A DNA stretch of 64,000 nt from Sophora flavescens (Eukaryota; Streptophyta; Magnoliopsida; Fabales; Fabaceae). Within the stretch, counting starts at the first letter, position 1. Each line of letters opens with the position of its first letter. A program made the translations under genes and the position numbers. The stretch is taken from contig JAUPTC010000071.1 in the NCBI GenBank assembly GCA_030762895.1, forward strand, positions 5,570 through 69,569. The letters run 5' to 3'. Shown here in pieces: positions 23,054 through 35,723 of the stretch. Below the pieces are notes generated by a model. The model saw only the letters and a list, made by a program, of their open reading frames with translations, had not been told where the DNA came from and searched no databases.

Positions 23054-26000
23054 AAATTGGGTATAAAAATTTTGTCACGACTCCTAATCCTTGATTGGCA
23101 CACAGACTTACTATCATAGTATGGCAAGCCTATTTAATTTAAAGAATATACTTGAATAAAAGCTATTATTTTACGAAAATTTCGACAGAGTCTCCTCTGT
23201 AATTCGGACATCCCAGGTAAAAGAACACCTGCTAAAATAATTTTATTTTCATTCCAGAATTCCAGTTAAACTAAATACAACCAGGCATTAATATGCTAAA
23301 GATAGTTATATCAATTAGCTATACATGACCCAAAAGGAAAAGTTTAAGTTTTCATTCAAAAGAGACGCTCTCCGAGCCATAAACATTCTGTTTTAAAATA
23401 TAGACTCTCTGAGTCATACTCATACATACTTATCAAAAATCCAAGTCTCAAACCCTAAGCTGGTCATTCTAAAAGTTATTCCTGAGAAGAACTCAAGTGA
23501 TCGCTCCATAATCAAATACTTCATCAAGCAACTAGATCTAAGTCTCTGAGTGACTTAGGAAGACTCCTCTGCACATCTGTACTAAAACACCCAGGGTACA
23601 ATAGCAAACCAGAAGAAACCTGATATGTTTGTAAGGGTGAGATACCGACAAATGGATATATCACACAACAACCATATACATGATACATACATCACATAAT
23701 CATATAAGCAGTTAAATCATGCATATACATAACATAACAGTGTTATATCAAAGGGTCTCAAACCCGCACAGTCAATCTTTTGAAAATATGAATGACACTT
23801 CAATATCAGGCTCTAACTTAATCTCATGAGATATCAACACCGTTTTTCACTGGAGAAGAATTAGAGTTGGTCAATCTCTAGCCCACCGGGCAGTTGCCTC
23901 CTTACCCTCATGCATTAAGGTCTCATGACGAGCAACGTCACATGTGCCTCTTCACTCGGTTTACATGGACAGACTCCCAGATACCACCTTGTATCTGATA
24001 TGTAAGAAAGGCACGTCTGCCTGGGGAAATGCACATGAGAAAATATTTTATTTAAAGGGTTTTCTTTGTGTTCATTCTTTTTCGCTGTCGCAGCTCAAAG
24101 CTAACGACTTAATCATCATTTCCCCATCACTTCAAAACTTAGAAGCATAGGACACACAGTCAGAATGCTCAATCACAACGCCCGAGACCAATGCACCAGT
24201 CCTAGGCTTGTGGTCGTAGAAAACAATATTCACTTTTAACAATGTTCATCACAACGTGGTTAGGATACGCAGTCCACAACAACGTGATTAGGACACACAC
24301 AGTCCACAACAACGAAATCAGAACGCACTGTCCTCGATTTCGAGAATTGGACTCTCAGTCCATAACATCATGAATAGGACTCATTGTCCACAACAACGTA
24401 TTTAGGACACACGGTCCATCACAGCGAAATCAGAACGCACTGTTCTCAATTTCGAGAATTGGACTCTCAGTCCATAACATCATAACCAGGACTCGTAGTC
24501 CCGAATTAACACTCATAACCAGGACTCGTAGTCCCGAATTAACACTGATCCAAGATCACGTGCGCATAACTGAATACTAGAGGCGACGTCTCGCGTACTA
24601 GATTCTCTTTCTCAAGTATTTATTTTTCGTTCAGTGAAAATCAAATTCAAAACCGAATCCTCGATAACCTATCCAGGCTTATCGGAAAGTTTCTAAAATA
24701 TTTAGGAAGAACATTTTCTTTGAAAATCATTTATAAAGCATCCTTGAAATACTTTTATCTTTGAAATACTTCCCCCAATAGGATATTGCCAAATAATCTT
24801 GAAAGTTTTCACTTGAAGACACATAGTTCGAAAGGGATTTTTTTCTCTTGTATAACAATAGTTCACCAAAACTATTTCAACATTTAAAACAAGTACTTTA
24901 AGTTAATGAGCTTTTGGAAAAGAACACCAATCCCGTCATCTTCAAAGCTTATTAAGATTTTTAATCCTTATAACAGTTGAGCACAGACACAAGTCTGGCT
25001 TAGCAAACTTTCAATCAACAGCAGTATATATTATCAGGTCAATGCTAATTTCACAGTTGAAAGCAAATCATCACAGGTATGCATCATAACATTTAGAACG
25101 AGTACAGTCCAACATCAGATAATAGCATAATAGTTCAAGTACATTAGATAACCAAGTAAGCTCAATTAACATATAAATATCCAATTAAACACCTACACAC
25201 ATGCATACAGTTATTGAATATCCCTAGGCAAACTCCCCTTACCTTTGAAGACAAGTAAAGGATCCTCGTCTTAATACTCACATTAGCTCCAAGAGTGTAA
25301 CTATCTACTCCATCAAGCAAGCATAGCCGTGTCAAACGTCTCAGAGAGGGAATCCAACAACGCGCAACAACCAAAAATCAAGAAATCAATTTCACATGAT
25401 CAAACACACATTCTAACTTTATCTAAACACTTAATCTAATTACCAAACAAGGTTATTTTTAAAGAAAATCATGTTTGAAGCTCACGATTCCCAATACCCT
25501 TTAAGGAAACTTTGTTTTGATTAAAAGATCATGAAAAAGAACTTTGGAAATCATCCATTAAGAGTCCTAATTGCACTAAATCATAATTAATTTCACAAAA
25601 ACATACCCAAATTCAAATAAAATCAAATTGGGGTTTTAGGGCTCCTTATTAAAATTTAGGGAAAACTCAGAATAATGAAATTGGTTTAGGGAAACACAAA
25701 TTCACAGTCCTAATTTCATAAAACAAGCTTTAATCTTAAGATTAAAATCTGAAATCAGAGGGTTAGGGTTAGGGTTTCAAAATCAATTTGGGGATTTACA
25801 AAAGAGAAGAGGTTAGAGGTAAAACTCTTACCCAAGGTGAAGAAGATGGGCTTGTGGTGGTGTTATGGAGGTAGAACGGCGGCGGCCGTGGTGGAGGGAC
25901 GGCGGCAGGAGGTGGTACAGTGGCCACACGAACTCTCATGGAACCCAAAACATACAGATCTACGAGCCTAGACGTATGATCGGTGTCTCCCCTTCAAACG

Positions 26001-26804
26001 GTGGCCGGACGGCGCTACACGACGGCGGGAAGCTCACCCGCGGTGGAGGCGCGCTGTAACAGACAGGGACAGCGATGTGGTGGTCTTCCCCAGCCCAGCG
26101 GCGAGTGGCTCGACGAGCCGTGCTCCAGGCGTGACACACGACGGTCGGAGCTCCTCCCTAGCGGTGGTGTGCGGCTGGTGTTGAGGAGAGAAGAAGGAAG
26201 AATATGGAGTTAAGGGAGGAAGGAGAAAAGAGAAAGAAGAAAGAAGCAGATAAAGAAAAGAGAAAATGAGAGAGATAGTGTCGAGAAAGAGAGAGAGAAA
26301 AGAGAGAAAATGAGTTTTTTTAAACTAGTTACTTAGTGATGGGTACAAAATGAGTGATAAATATTAGGCCTAAAATAAACATGTTTTTACTTTTTGGATT
26401 CTAAAAATAAAGGTTGATAAAGATATGTTTTCAAAATTCAAGTTAGAGTAAAGATTAATAATTGAACTGATCAACTAAGAAAATACTCAGTCCAAAATTA
26501 AATCTCCGATTAATGTCAAACCAAAATATTTTCAACTCTAAAATTAAATAGAATGAGAATATGAAAATATTTTTCTCTTAATCATATTATTTAAAATATT
26601 TTTTTTCTGTACCGGTATAATAGTGACAATAACGTAAATTATTGTTTAGTAAGCGTGCATTCACTGAAATAAGTCAGTGCTAACGCACCCAATAAAATAA
26701 TTTGAAGAGAGTAATTTAATTACTCAAACTAAACCACATAACAAAATAAACTTAAACATCCAAATAAAATAGTTAATCCTAGGTGTAAAAACTAGGGTGT
26801 TACA
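23054..26804 (-). repeat. LARD LTR A (3' LTR in minus orientation)
   Basis: The plus strand ends AAACTAGGGTGTTACA at 26804, the reverse complement of the LTR start. It differs from the plus-oriented LTRs by a different GC-rich leader block (25830-26215, followed by a purine-rich stretch to 26310) and by a substituted segment of about 190 bp at 23826-24012 where the plus copies have 36-bp repeats. A putative intron donor GGGTAAGAG (minus strand) lies near 25831. Confidence 0.92.
24262..24534. repeat. Expanded GGACT dyad array in LTR A
   Basis: At least six members, including GGACTCTCAGTCC twice, GGACTCATTGTCC and GGACTCGTAGTCC twice, embedded in a local duplication of a roughly 110-bp segment carrying CGAAATCAGAACGCACTG. 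The other LARD LTRs have about four or five members at this place, so this copy has expanded. Confidence 0.85.
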
Positions 26805-29800
26805 TTACTACCCCTCTTAAAAAAAAATTCGTCCTCGAAATTTCGTAGCTCAAAACTACACAGGATTTTGTATTCACACTTTAACTCTAAAATCTTGCTT
26901 TGTATTCTCATCGCTTCATTCCTTTCATCTATAACACTATAACAGGATCAATTCTTATGCCATTCTATTTATCCTCGAGACTTTTCACTACCGCATTATC
27001 TACACTACCTTCGATATTTCACCTTAGTCTATTACACTTAAAAAAAACAAAATCAACGCTTAATCTCTTCACTTCTCAATATAGATCCATTAGAAAAACT
27101 TTTTCCAATATCTAACTTTCACAGCTAACATCAAAACCAACACTAACTTTACCATAACATCAATTAACCTTCTACTCAAGAGATGCAATCATAGTCTTAG
27201 TCCATTTGAGCTTAGTCTACTCTTCTAGTCATATCAAATTCGCACTTTTCAAGTCTCCAATCAAAACGTCGTAACATTCCTGAGTTGCACATGATAAACT
27301 TTGCTCCAAGAACCTAAGAAATTCAATCTTATTAAAATTGAATCTTACCACATCCAACATAATCCGTTCTCTTCTTAATTCCTCTCGAATCTTTTACCTA
27401 CTTCGATTTCATATCCTTCATTTGCCTCTCATTTTCAATTTGGTTCTCAAGCCCCGTTAGTATCCCTAGTTTAAGAAATTTCCTATGCACCTTTACCCTA
27501 TTGTCCAAGGAAAATACACAACTCCTAACAATTCCTCCATCTGAAGACATAGCTCTATCAATTATGCAAGGAAGTGCTTGTATCATATCTGCCCTTATCT
27601 TATATATCTGCAGTCGATAAAAGAGATTATAAAATAGAGTTTCTCTAAGGTCATTACCCCTAAGAGCTGCACCAAAGCAAAGCCAAGAAATCTAGGTGGA
27701 CACTCCCCAATGGCAATCTTCAATTTAAAATGTCCAATTTCTACTATGGATCATCAACCACATATTTACCAGAATAAGACCTCAAAGATTATAACCATTT
27801 CGCCAAAGTTTATCACACTTGAAAGACATAATCAAAACTTCTTCAACACCTTATCCTCACAACGAATATCAAGTTCAACACTAACTTTACTCTACTACAG
27901 ATATTAACTCTCAACCCAAAGCACACAATTGTAGTCTTAGTTTCCTTTGAACATATTCCACCACTCCAAATTATATCATGGTCATTCATTTGAATCTTAA
28001 AGAATACGATTACATTTCTCCATGCAACTACAACCAAAGGGAATCACTTCAGTTTGAATTATCCAAAATCATAATTCTTAAACTTTTCTAACAACTTAGT
28101 CTCACTCAAGAACTCCTCTTTACTACGTCCGTTCAGCTTAAGGAAAACTACCATATATATATTTTTCCGTTAATCCTCGGACTCACTAAGTCAACATTAA
28201 CCATAAACATTGATCACTACTCTAATTTCCTTTAATGATACATCTGCCTCGATCATGATAAAATCCATCGTAATCGTCTCACTCAATGACGTTGAACTTA
28301 AGGGTCCTCATAGTACCATTCACATCTATACACTAACGAAACTCCTATCAACTCTGGTTCGTCCTACCATAGAGATGACAAAAATTTAGGTACCACACTA
28401 TCTCCCAGCTAACCTGCTAAGGATAGGTAATCTCATTAGTCATCCATCCCACCGAGGATGATCAATTGGACTTAGTCTCAACTTAGTCCTCAACACTTAA
28501 AGTAAATTCAACCGACACACGTTGATAAACTTCCGTTTTTCATCTGAAACAACACTTGAAGATACTCCATGAAGTCTGAACAATCCTCTGATACATTATT
28601 CGGTTCACTAACTCTGCTTGTGGATCTTAACTCGTAAGAAGATGTAGGCTTCACCAGTCGATCAACGATCACTTGAATTCAATCAAGACTCATACAGGTC
28701 TTCAGAAAACTTATAACAAGGAAGGTCTCAATTGTACATCTTGATGTGGAGATATCCAACTCACGACTGATGAGATAGGTCACACATCGACGACATTTGG
28801 AAAATACGTAGAACTACAATGATCAAAGACGAAAAGTACGTTCGAACTGCAATAAGATAAGACCTTGGTGATCATAATATAATTTCTCAAGAAAAGAAAA
28901 TTTTTCTTGATTTCACTTTCACATAAGCATAGAAAAGAATTTCATTAATTTGAAGGATATCGGAACATCCAGTATGGAAAAAGATCATTCCATCAGGTTC
29001 GTGGATGTAAAAATGCATGATCAATACACATTTACAAACATGAATCTAATAAAGTTCATTCTTCCACAAGAATCTTCCAACGGATTCAAAGAATCAAGGA
29101 GTGAATAATGTCTAATCCCAAGAGGATTAATTCTTATTCTTAGTACAAGGAATTTACAAAATGATGACTTTCACCTCTACCAGAAATAGAAGTGACGAAA
29201 CTGAGTTTCACCAAGAAACTTCTGCTATCACGAAATTATTTGTGTTATAACTCAAGAAATAGTCATAACCACTTCTCTCAACAAAATGTGAAAGTATCCA
29301 TACCAATCGATCCCTTTAAACCAATTCACTCAAATGTCTAATACATCGAGGATCATTTGGAAGTGTGAGTACGACTTCTCACAACAAGGAAATGAATAAC
29401 TAGAAATTTATGAATCAGCATAACTAATTCATGAGTCCTGACAGATTTCAAATTAAAATCAGAAAATTTGTCTGACACATACCAACTTCACCATTGTGAT
29501 TATCTAATACAATCATATGATTTGAGAAATAAATGTCAACTGACAAATACAAGAGAATCAAAGGGTACAGTGGAGAGTTTCTTAATCACGAGACACTCAC
29601 CCAAGATCGAAAATCCACTCGATTCGTCTTGGTTCCAACCAACATACAAGTCTTTCTAGCCATGCTTAGTATGACCACCTTGAATTGGGTACGACCCCGG
29701 ATGACTTAACCAATCGATCCAACATACAAAAGGTTGATCTTTCCTCATAAACTGAGTTGACGATGCAAAACCTTAGATAGGTCATCACTCCGGTCGGGTA

Positions 29801-30441
29801 ATAACTCATCTTCAAGTCAATCTTTGAGTAGATGACAACTCCTCGCAATTTAATTAACCAAATCAACTGCGCAAGTTAGAGAATACTTGTTCATAATTCG
29901 TCCTTTTACCTAGCAGTCAGAAATCTAGACGGTGACACGAGCCTCCACACAACGTTGGTGCTTCACAAGGAAAACACTCGGTCTAACAAACGATTCAGAC
30001 CACTGATCTTTCAGTTGAATTGAGTCGTCGAACTCATTTCAATCTTTATAGGCAACATCCTACACAAAGGAACAGAGATCTGACCGCATCCAGAAACTAG
30101 ATCAATCAAAAATCAATGTCCCCTGCTAACCATAAACCTAGAATATTTCCAGGGAACACTCCCGGAAAAATCCTTTTACACAAGCATCTTGTTTCGAATG
30201 TCTGACACGATTCGCAAGAATAATCGAATGTCATATTCGAACCCAAGTAACATTCAAGATCTACGGTCTCCCAAGACATAAAGCCCTTGGAAAACCATCA
30301 AGAAACATATACTTGTGCGTCAACACACATTGCTTCAACAAGAAACAATTCAAACAAGAGCCAACCAGAGATCACACAACAAAACTTAACAGACCTATTC
30401 CCCAAAGATCCCGAAAGACTCGACCAGCTCTAATACCACCT
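26805..30441 (-). other. Noncoding internal region A of the LARD array
   Basis: Begins (minus orientation) with a primer site at 30427-30438, TGGTATTAGAGC on the minus strand, which has one mismatch to the canonical tRNA-Met site. It ends with the polypurine tract at 26805-26818. It is collinear with 51729-55005 and with the plus copy, but keeps an extra stretch of several hundred bases at about 29480-29880 that internal region B lacks. No retrotransposon domain is recognised. Confidence 0.75.
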
Positions 30442-33426
30442 TGTAACGCCCCCCCTCTCGGGGCATTACTTGCGTAACACGTGTGGAATTTAAATTAAAA
30501 GATAATTTGCTGGTGCTTTCGGAAAATAATTTATATAAGTATACAAGTGTCTGAAATTGGGTATAAAAATTTTGTCACGACTCCTAAGCCTTGATTGGCA
30601 CACAGACTTACTATCATAGTATGGCAAGCCTATTTAATTTAAAGAATATACTTGAATAAAAGCTAGTATTTTACGAAAATTTCAACAGAGTCTCCTCCGT
30701 AATTCGGACATCCCAGGTAAAAGAACACCTGCTAAAATAATTACATTTTCATTCCAGAATTCCAGTTACACCAAATACAACCAGGCATTAATATGCTAAA
30801 GATAGTTATATCAATTAGCTATACATGACCAAAAGGAAAAGTTTAAGTTTCATTTAAAAGAGGTGCTCTCCGAGCCATAAACATTCCGTTTAAAAATATA
30901 GACTCTCCGAGTCATACTCATACATACTTATCAAAAATCCAAGTCTCAAACCCTAAGCTGGTCATTCTAAAAGTTATTCCTGAGAAGAACTCACGTGATC
31001 GTTCCACAATCAAATACTTCATCAAGCAACTAGATCTAAGTCTCTGAGTGACTTAGGAAGACTCCAATGCACATCTGTACTAAAATACCCAAGGTACAAT
31101 AGCAAACCAGAAGAAACCTGATATGTTTGTAAGGGTGAGATACCGACAAATGTATATATCACACAACAACCATATACATGATACATACATCACATAATCA
31201 TATAAGCAGTTAAATCATGCATATACATAACATAACAGTGTTATATCAAAGGGTCTCAAACCCGCACAGTCAATCTTTTGAAAATATGCATGACACTTCA
31301 ATATCAGGCTCTAACTTAATCTCATGAGATCTCAACACCGTTTTCCCTGGAGAAGTATTAGAGTTGGTCAATCTCTAGCCCACCGGGCAGTTGCCTCCTT
31401 ACCCTCATGCATAAGGTCTCAGGATGAGCAACGTCACATGTGCCTCTTCACTCGGTTTACATGGACAGACTCCCAGATACCATCTTTTGTATCTAATTTA
31501 ATCATCAATAGCACGTCTGCTTGGGGAAATGCACATGAGAAAATATTTTATTTAAAAGGATTTCTTTGTGTTCATTATTTTCACTGTCACTGCTCAAGAC
31601 TAACGACTTAAATCATCATTTCCCCATCACTTGAAAACTCAAAAGCATAGGACTCATAGTCCGAATGCTCAATCACAATGCCCAAGACTGTGGCCGCAGT
31701 CAAGGGTTGTGGTCATAGAAAACAACCTTCACCTTTAATCATGTTCATCCCACACGGTTAGAATACACAGTCCAACACAACATGATTAGGACCTAAGTCC
31801 ATCACAATGAAATCAGAATGAACTGCCCTCAATTTCGGGAATTGGACTCTCAGTCCATAACATCATAACCAGGACTCGTAGTCCCGAATTAACACTGATT
31901 CAATATCACGTGCGTATCACTGAATACTAGAGGCGACGTCTCGCGTACTAGATTCTCTTTCTTAAGTACTTATTTTTCGTTCAGTGAAAAACAAATTCAA
32001 AACCGAATCCTCGATAACCTATCCAGGTTATCGAAAAGTTTCTAAAATATTTAGGAAAAACCTTTTCTTTTAAAATCTTTTATAAAGCATCTCTGAAATT
32101 CTTTTATCTTTGAAATATTTCCCCCAATAGGATAATTGCCAAATAATCTTGAAAGTTTTCACTTGAAGACACATAGTTCGAAAAGGATTTTTTCTTTTGT
32201 ATAACAATAGTACACCAAAATCATTTCAACATTTAAAACAAATATTTTAAGTTTAAAGAGCTTTTGGAAAAGAACACCAATCCCTTCATCTTCAAAGCTT
32301 ATTAAGGTTTTTAATCCTTATTATGGTTGAGCACAGACGCACGTCTGGCTTAGCAAACTTTCAATCAACAGCAGTATATATATCATCAGTGCAAAGCTAA
32401 TATCACAGTTGAAAGCAGTTTATCACATATATGCATTATATCATTTAGAACAAGTACAGATCAACATCAGATAATAGCACAACAGTTCAAGTACATTAGA
32501 TAATCAAGTAAGCCCAATCAAAATATAAATATCCAGTTAAACACCTACACACATGCATACAGTTATTGAATATCCCTAGGCAAACTCCCCTTACCTTTGA
32601 AGACAAGTAAAGGATCCTCGTCTTAATACTCACATTAGCTCCAAGAGTGTAACTATCCACTCCATCAAGCAAGCATAGCCGTGTCAAACGTCTCAGAGAG
32701 GGAATCCAACAACGCGCAACAACCAAAAATCAAGAAATCAATTTCACATGATCAAACACACATTCTAACTTTATCTAAACACTTAATCTAATTACCAAAC
32801 AAGGTTATTTTTAAAGAAAATCATGTTTGAAGCTCACGCTTCCCAATACCCTTTAAGGAAACTTTGTTTTGATTAAAAGATCATGAAAAAGAACTTTGGA
32901 AATCATCCATTTAGAGTCCTAATTGCACTAAATCATAATTAATTTCACAAAAACATACCCAAATTCAAATAAAATCAAATTGGGGTTTTAGGGCTCCTTA
33001 TTAAAATTTAGGGAAAACTCAGAATAATGAAATTGGTTTAGGGAAACACAAATTCACAGTCCTAATTTCATAAAACAAGCTTAAATCTTAAGATTAAAAT
33101 CTGAAATCAGAGGGTTAGGGTTAGGGTTTCAAAATCAATTTGGGGATTTACAAAAGAGGAGAGGTCAGAGGTAAAACTCTTACCCAAGGTGAAGAAGAGA
33201 GGACATGGTGGCTGAAGGTGGTGGTGATGGCGGCGGCGCGACAGAGCAGCCATGAACGGAGGAGTTTCGGGTCGGGACGCGTGTAGATCGCGACTGTCTT
33301 CTCCCTACGCGGCACGATCGTCGTCCTATCCACGCCAGGCGGTGGTCGACGACGTCGAATGGCAGAGCAGCGGCCAGGACGTGCTGGGTCGCGGCTGAAG
33401 GATGGCTGCACCGTGCTCAAGGCGAC
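30442..33426 (-). repeat. LARD LTR B, first part (interrupted)
   Basis: Starts at the plus-strand sequence TGTAACGCCC (LTR end in minus orientation) and runs through the GGACT dyads (31650-31884) and the telomere-like GGTTAGGG run near 33115 into a GC-rich leader block unlike those of the other copies. It stops at the nested insertion. Its continuation is 51025-51728; together they make about 3.69 kb, matching the intact 3.72-kb LTR. Confidence 0.93.
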
Positions 33427-34134
33427 TGGTCGCGCTGTCGCGTACGCGCCAAAAAGGACGAGCGGGTTTTAAAACTGTAGTTTAGGGCGACAACTCGGAT
33501 GTCGTTCTCAAGGACTCTTAAAGTATTATTTTCCACAAAAATAAGTTTTGGGGGGGGGTTGTTTTGGATTGAAATAAAATAAAGAAAACAAAACAATGAA
33601 AACAGAGCAATAAAACAAGATTGTTCAAACAGGTTATCAAATGGACAAAAATAGATTAATCTATTGTTCTCAATTTCCCAACTATCATAGGTTCATGCAA
33701 TTTCCAAGCCCTAAGCAGATTCTAATCCCCTCCCGGTTGTAGCAACAATTTACAAGCGAAACCACTACTACAGATACATGTCCCTATTCCCGAATTAAGC
33801 AAACGGGGTTAAGCCCTTCATGAACTAAGCGAACACGAAACGTACACACGCGAATTAAGCAGACGCGATTAATTATAGGAACATGATATCACCGGAAATA
33901 AATCAACACAATACAATATACTCCTGAATTAAGAAAACAGAAATATAAAGCATGGCATTGAAGAGGGAAAAGCATACAAAACAGGAAATACAAGAACCTC
34001 AAGTATAGTGGAAATCAATTACAATAGATTAATCCTAGAAACTTAGTTCTCCATAACAAAAATGAAAACACACAGAGAAAAAATGTAAACAGAACAATGG
34101 AGAAGCAAAAGTCCTTCCAAACTGTTCAGAACAG

Positions 34135-34143
34135 CTATTTATA
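34135..34143 (-). promoter_or_regulatory. TATA box of the Athila-like 3' LTR
   Basis: Minus strand TATAAATAG, about 22 bp downstream (minus direction) of the nearest dyad at 34165. The 5' LTR keeps it at 50313-50321. Matches the plant TATA consensus; activity is untested. Confidence 0.7.
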
Positions 34144-34164
34144 CTAATCAGAAATTAAGTCTAC

Positions 34165-34621
34165 TCGCGAGGCGAAGCCTCTCTCGCGACGCGAATCTTG
34201 TGAACAGTCTGCAACCTTTGGTATTCTCGTGAGGCGAACACATCTTCGCGAGGCGAGAATTGGAAGGGTCCTCTTATTACGCCCGTTATGAACATCAGGG
34301 GCCAACCGTGATGCTTTCTGACTTCCAGACTCGCGGGGCGAATGGATGCTCGCGAGGCGAAACTCTTCAACTTCAAAACTGCCACAGCCGTGACCTTCAG
34401 CACGGGCAAGCCGTGATCGTCTCTGACTTTTCAGGGTTGGATGACTCGCGGGGCGAAATATTCTTCGCGGGGCGAACCAGAGACTTGGCATTTTCTTGGA
34501 ACAGTCAGCTTCGGGGTCGCGAGGCGAGAAGAGCAGTCGCGGGGCGAACCAGAGAGGATGTCAATTTCACTGTTCTGCTGGCTTTCAGGTTCGCGAGGCG
34601 AGCAAAACTCTCGCGAGGCGA
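34165..34621. repeat. TCGC-NNN-GCGA dyad array, Athila-like 3' LTR
   Basis: Eleven exact copies (centres GAG, GGG and once GAC) and one with a CpG-to-TpG change near 34226. Flanking bases often extend the symmetry, for example TTCGC...GCGAA and CTCGC...GCGAG. Homologous to the Copia leader block at 4842-5207, with an extra middle segment of about 250 bp here. Confidence 0.92.
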
Positions 34622-34846
34622 AGCCCCTGCTTCTTTATTCTCTCAACTTCTACTTAACCTGAAAACTAAGAAATAACTATAAGTATATTATTTGACTCAA
34701 AACTGGATAATTTAACCTAAAACTACTTTATAGACTCAAAACCTTGCTTGAGGACAATCCAATCTAATTTGGGTGAAAATATGATATAATTTACACAAAA
34801 CCCTGGTCATACTAGCCATAAAACTAGATGAGCCAGAGGCTTATCA

Positions 34847-35723
34847 AAATACCCCAAACTTAAACTTTGCTTGTCCCCAAGCAAACTAAGACTCAAAAAT
34901 CAAAAAGACTCAAGACCTGGCAAGCTTAAAGGATTCAATCAACCTTGCACAAATTCAAGCAACACATCAAAACAGTTTTCTTCAATGTCCCCCCTTCCAA
35001 ACAAAGTAATCCCCACATTCATTTATTCTAAACATTTTAGAATTTCATCATTCAAGCAATCAGAAATCTAAGCAGGGGATCTAAGTTACACACAAGAGGG
35101 AGATCACCAACTTCAAACAACTGCCTTCCTCACAAGGGCATTTAGTGTTCACTCAATCACTCAATTTGTGTCAGGCTATTAACATTGCACTCAATTTCAC
35201 TTTTAAGAGCACTTCCCAAAAATTTGATTTTCATCTCAAAAATGGTTCCCACATAAAACATGCATGCAACATCAAAAGGTCTTTTATGGTTGTAATGGGG
35301 CCTGGCTAAGGGTAGGATATACAAAGGTACTAGGCTGAAGACCCTAGGAACTAAGAGAGCATGAACATTATTCACTTTTGAATTTCTACTCAAGTTCCTT
35401 TCTTCATTTTCCTTTATGCTTTGGGTGACTCCAGCCTCTTTTATTTTTATCATTTTTACACTTCTCTTTTCTTTTTCTTTTTTCTTTTTTCTCTCTTTTT
35501 TTTTAAGCATCATTTTTTTCTACAAGCCTTTGGCTCCATCCTTTTTATTGTATTTTTTTTTCTCAATCCCAACAACATATTACACCCTGCAGCCACCCCA
35601 AACTTAGTTTCTTGCACCCATTCTAAGATTACATGCTCTCCTGATCCTAAGATCGGGTTAACATGGTTTTCTAGATTTTTGGGCTTATAACATTAGGTTA
35701 TCAAGAATTAACAGGCTAGTAGG
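34847..35723 (-). other. Polypurine tract and 3' noncoding region of the Athila-like element, distal part
   Basis: Starts with the tract (minus strand TTTGGGGTATTTT before the LTR start TGATAAGCC). It continues as noncoding DNA with a long pyrimidine run on the plus strand (35455-35520), a purine tract on the transcript strand. The same layout occurs at 37335-38812 in the inserted element. The remainder of this region lies at 43460-44066. Confidence 0.8.

Larger units (their letters stand above)
33427..34846 (-). repeat. 3' LTR of the Athila-like element
   Basis: Plus strand from TGGTCGCGCTG to GGCTTATCA. It matches 49600-51024 closely. It contains the TCGC-NNN-GCGA array (34165-34621) and a minus-strand TATA box at 34135-34143. 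Confidence 0.95.

Noticed and set aside
22453..23127. Long frames spanning N blocks
   Set aside because: They are created by undetermined bases in the gap and have no sequence support. The same holds at 57684-58232.
26216..26310. Purine-rich stretch as a polypurine tract
   Set aside because: It lies inside the LTR, next to the leader block, not at an LTR boundary; the true tract is at 26805.
33530..33560. G run near an LTR end as a quadruplex element
   Set aside because: It is a single homopolymer-type run whose length differs between the two LTR copies (also near 49720), so slippage or sequencing error is the simpler reading.
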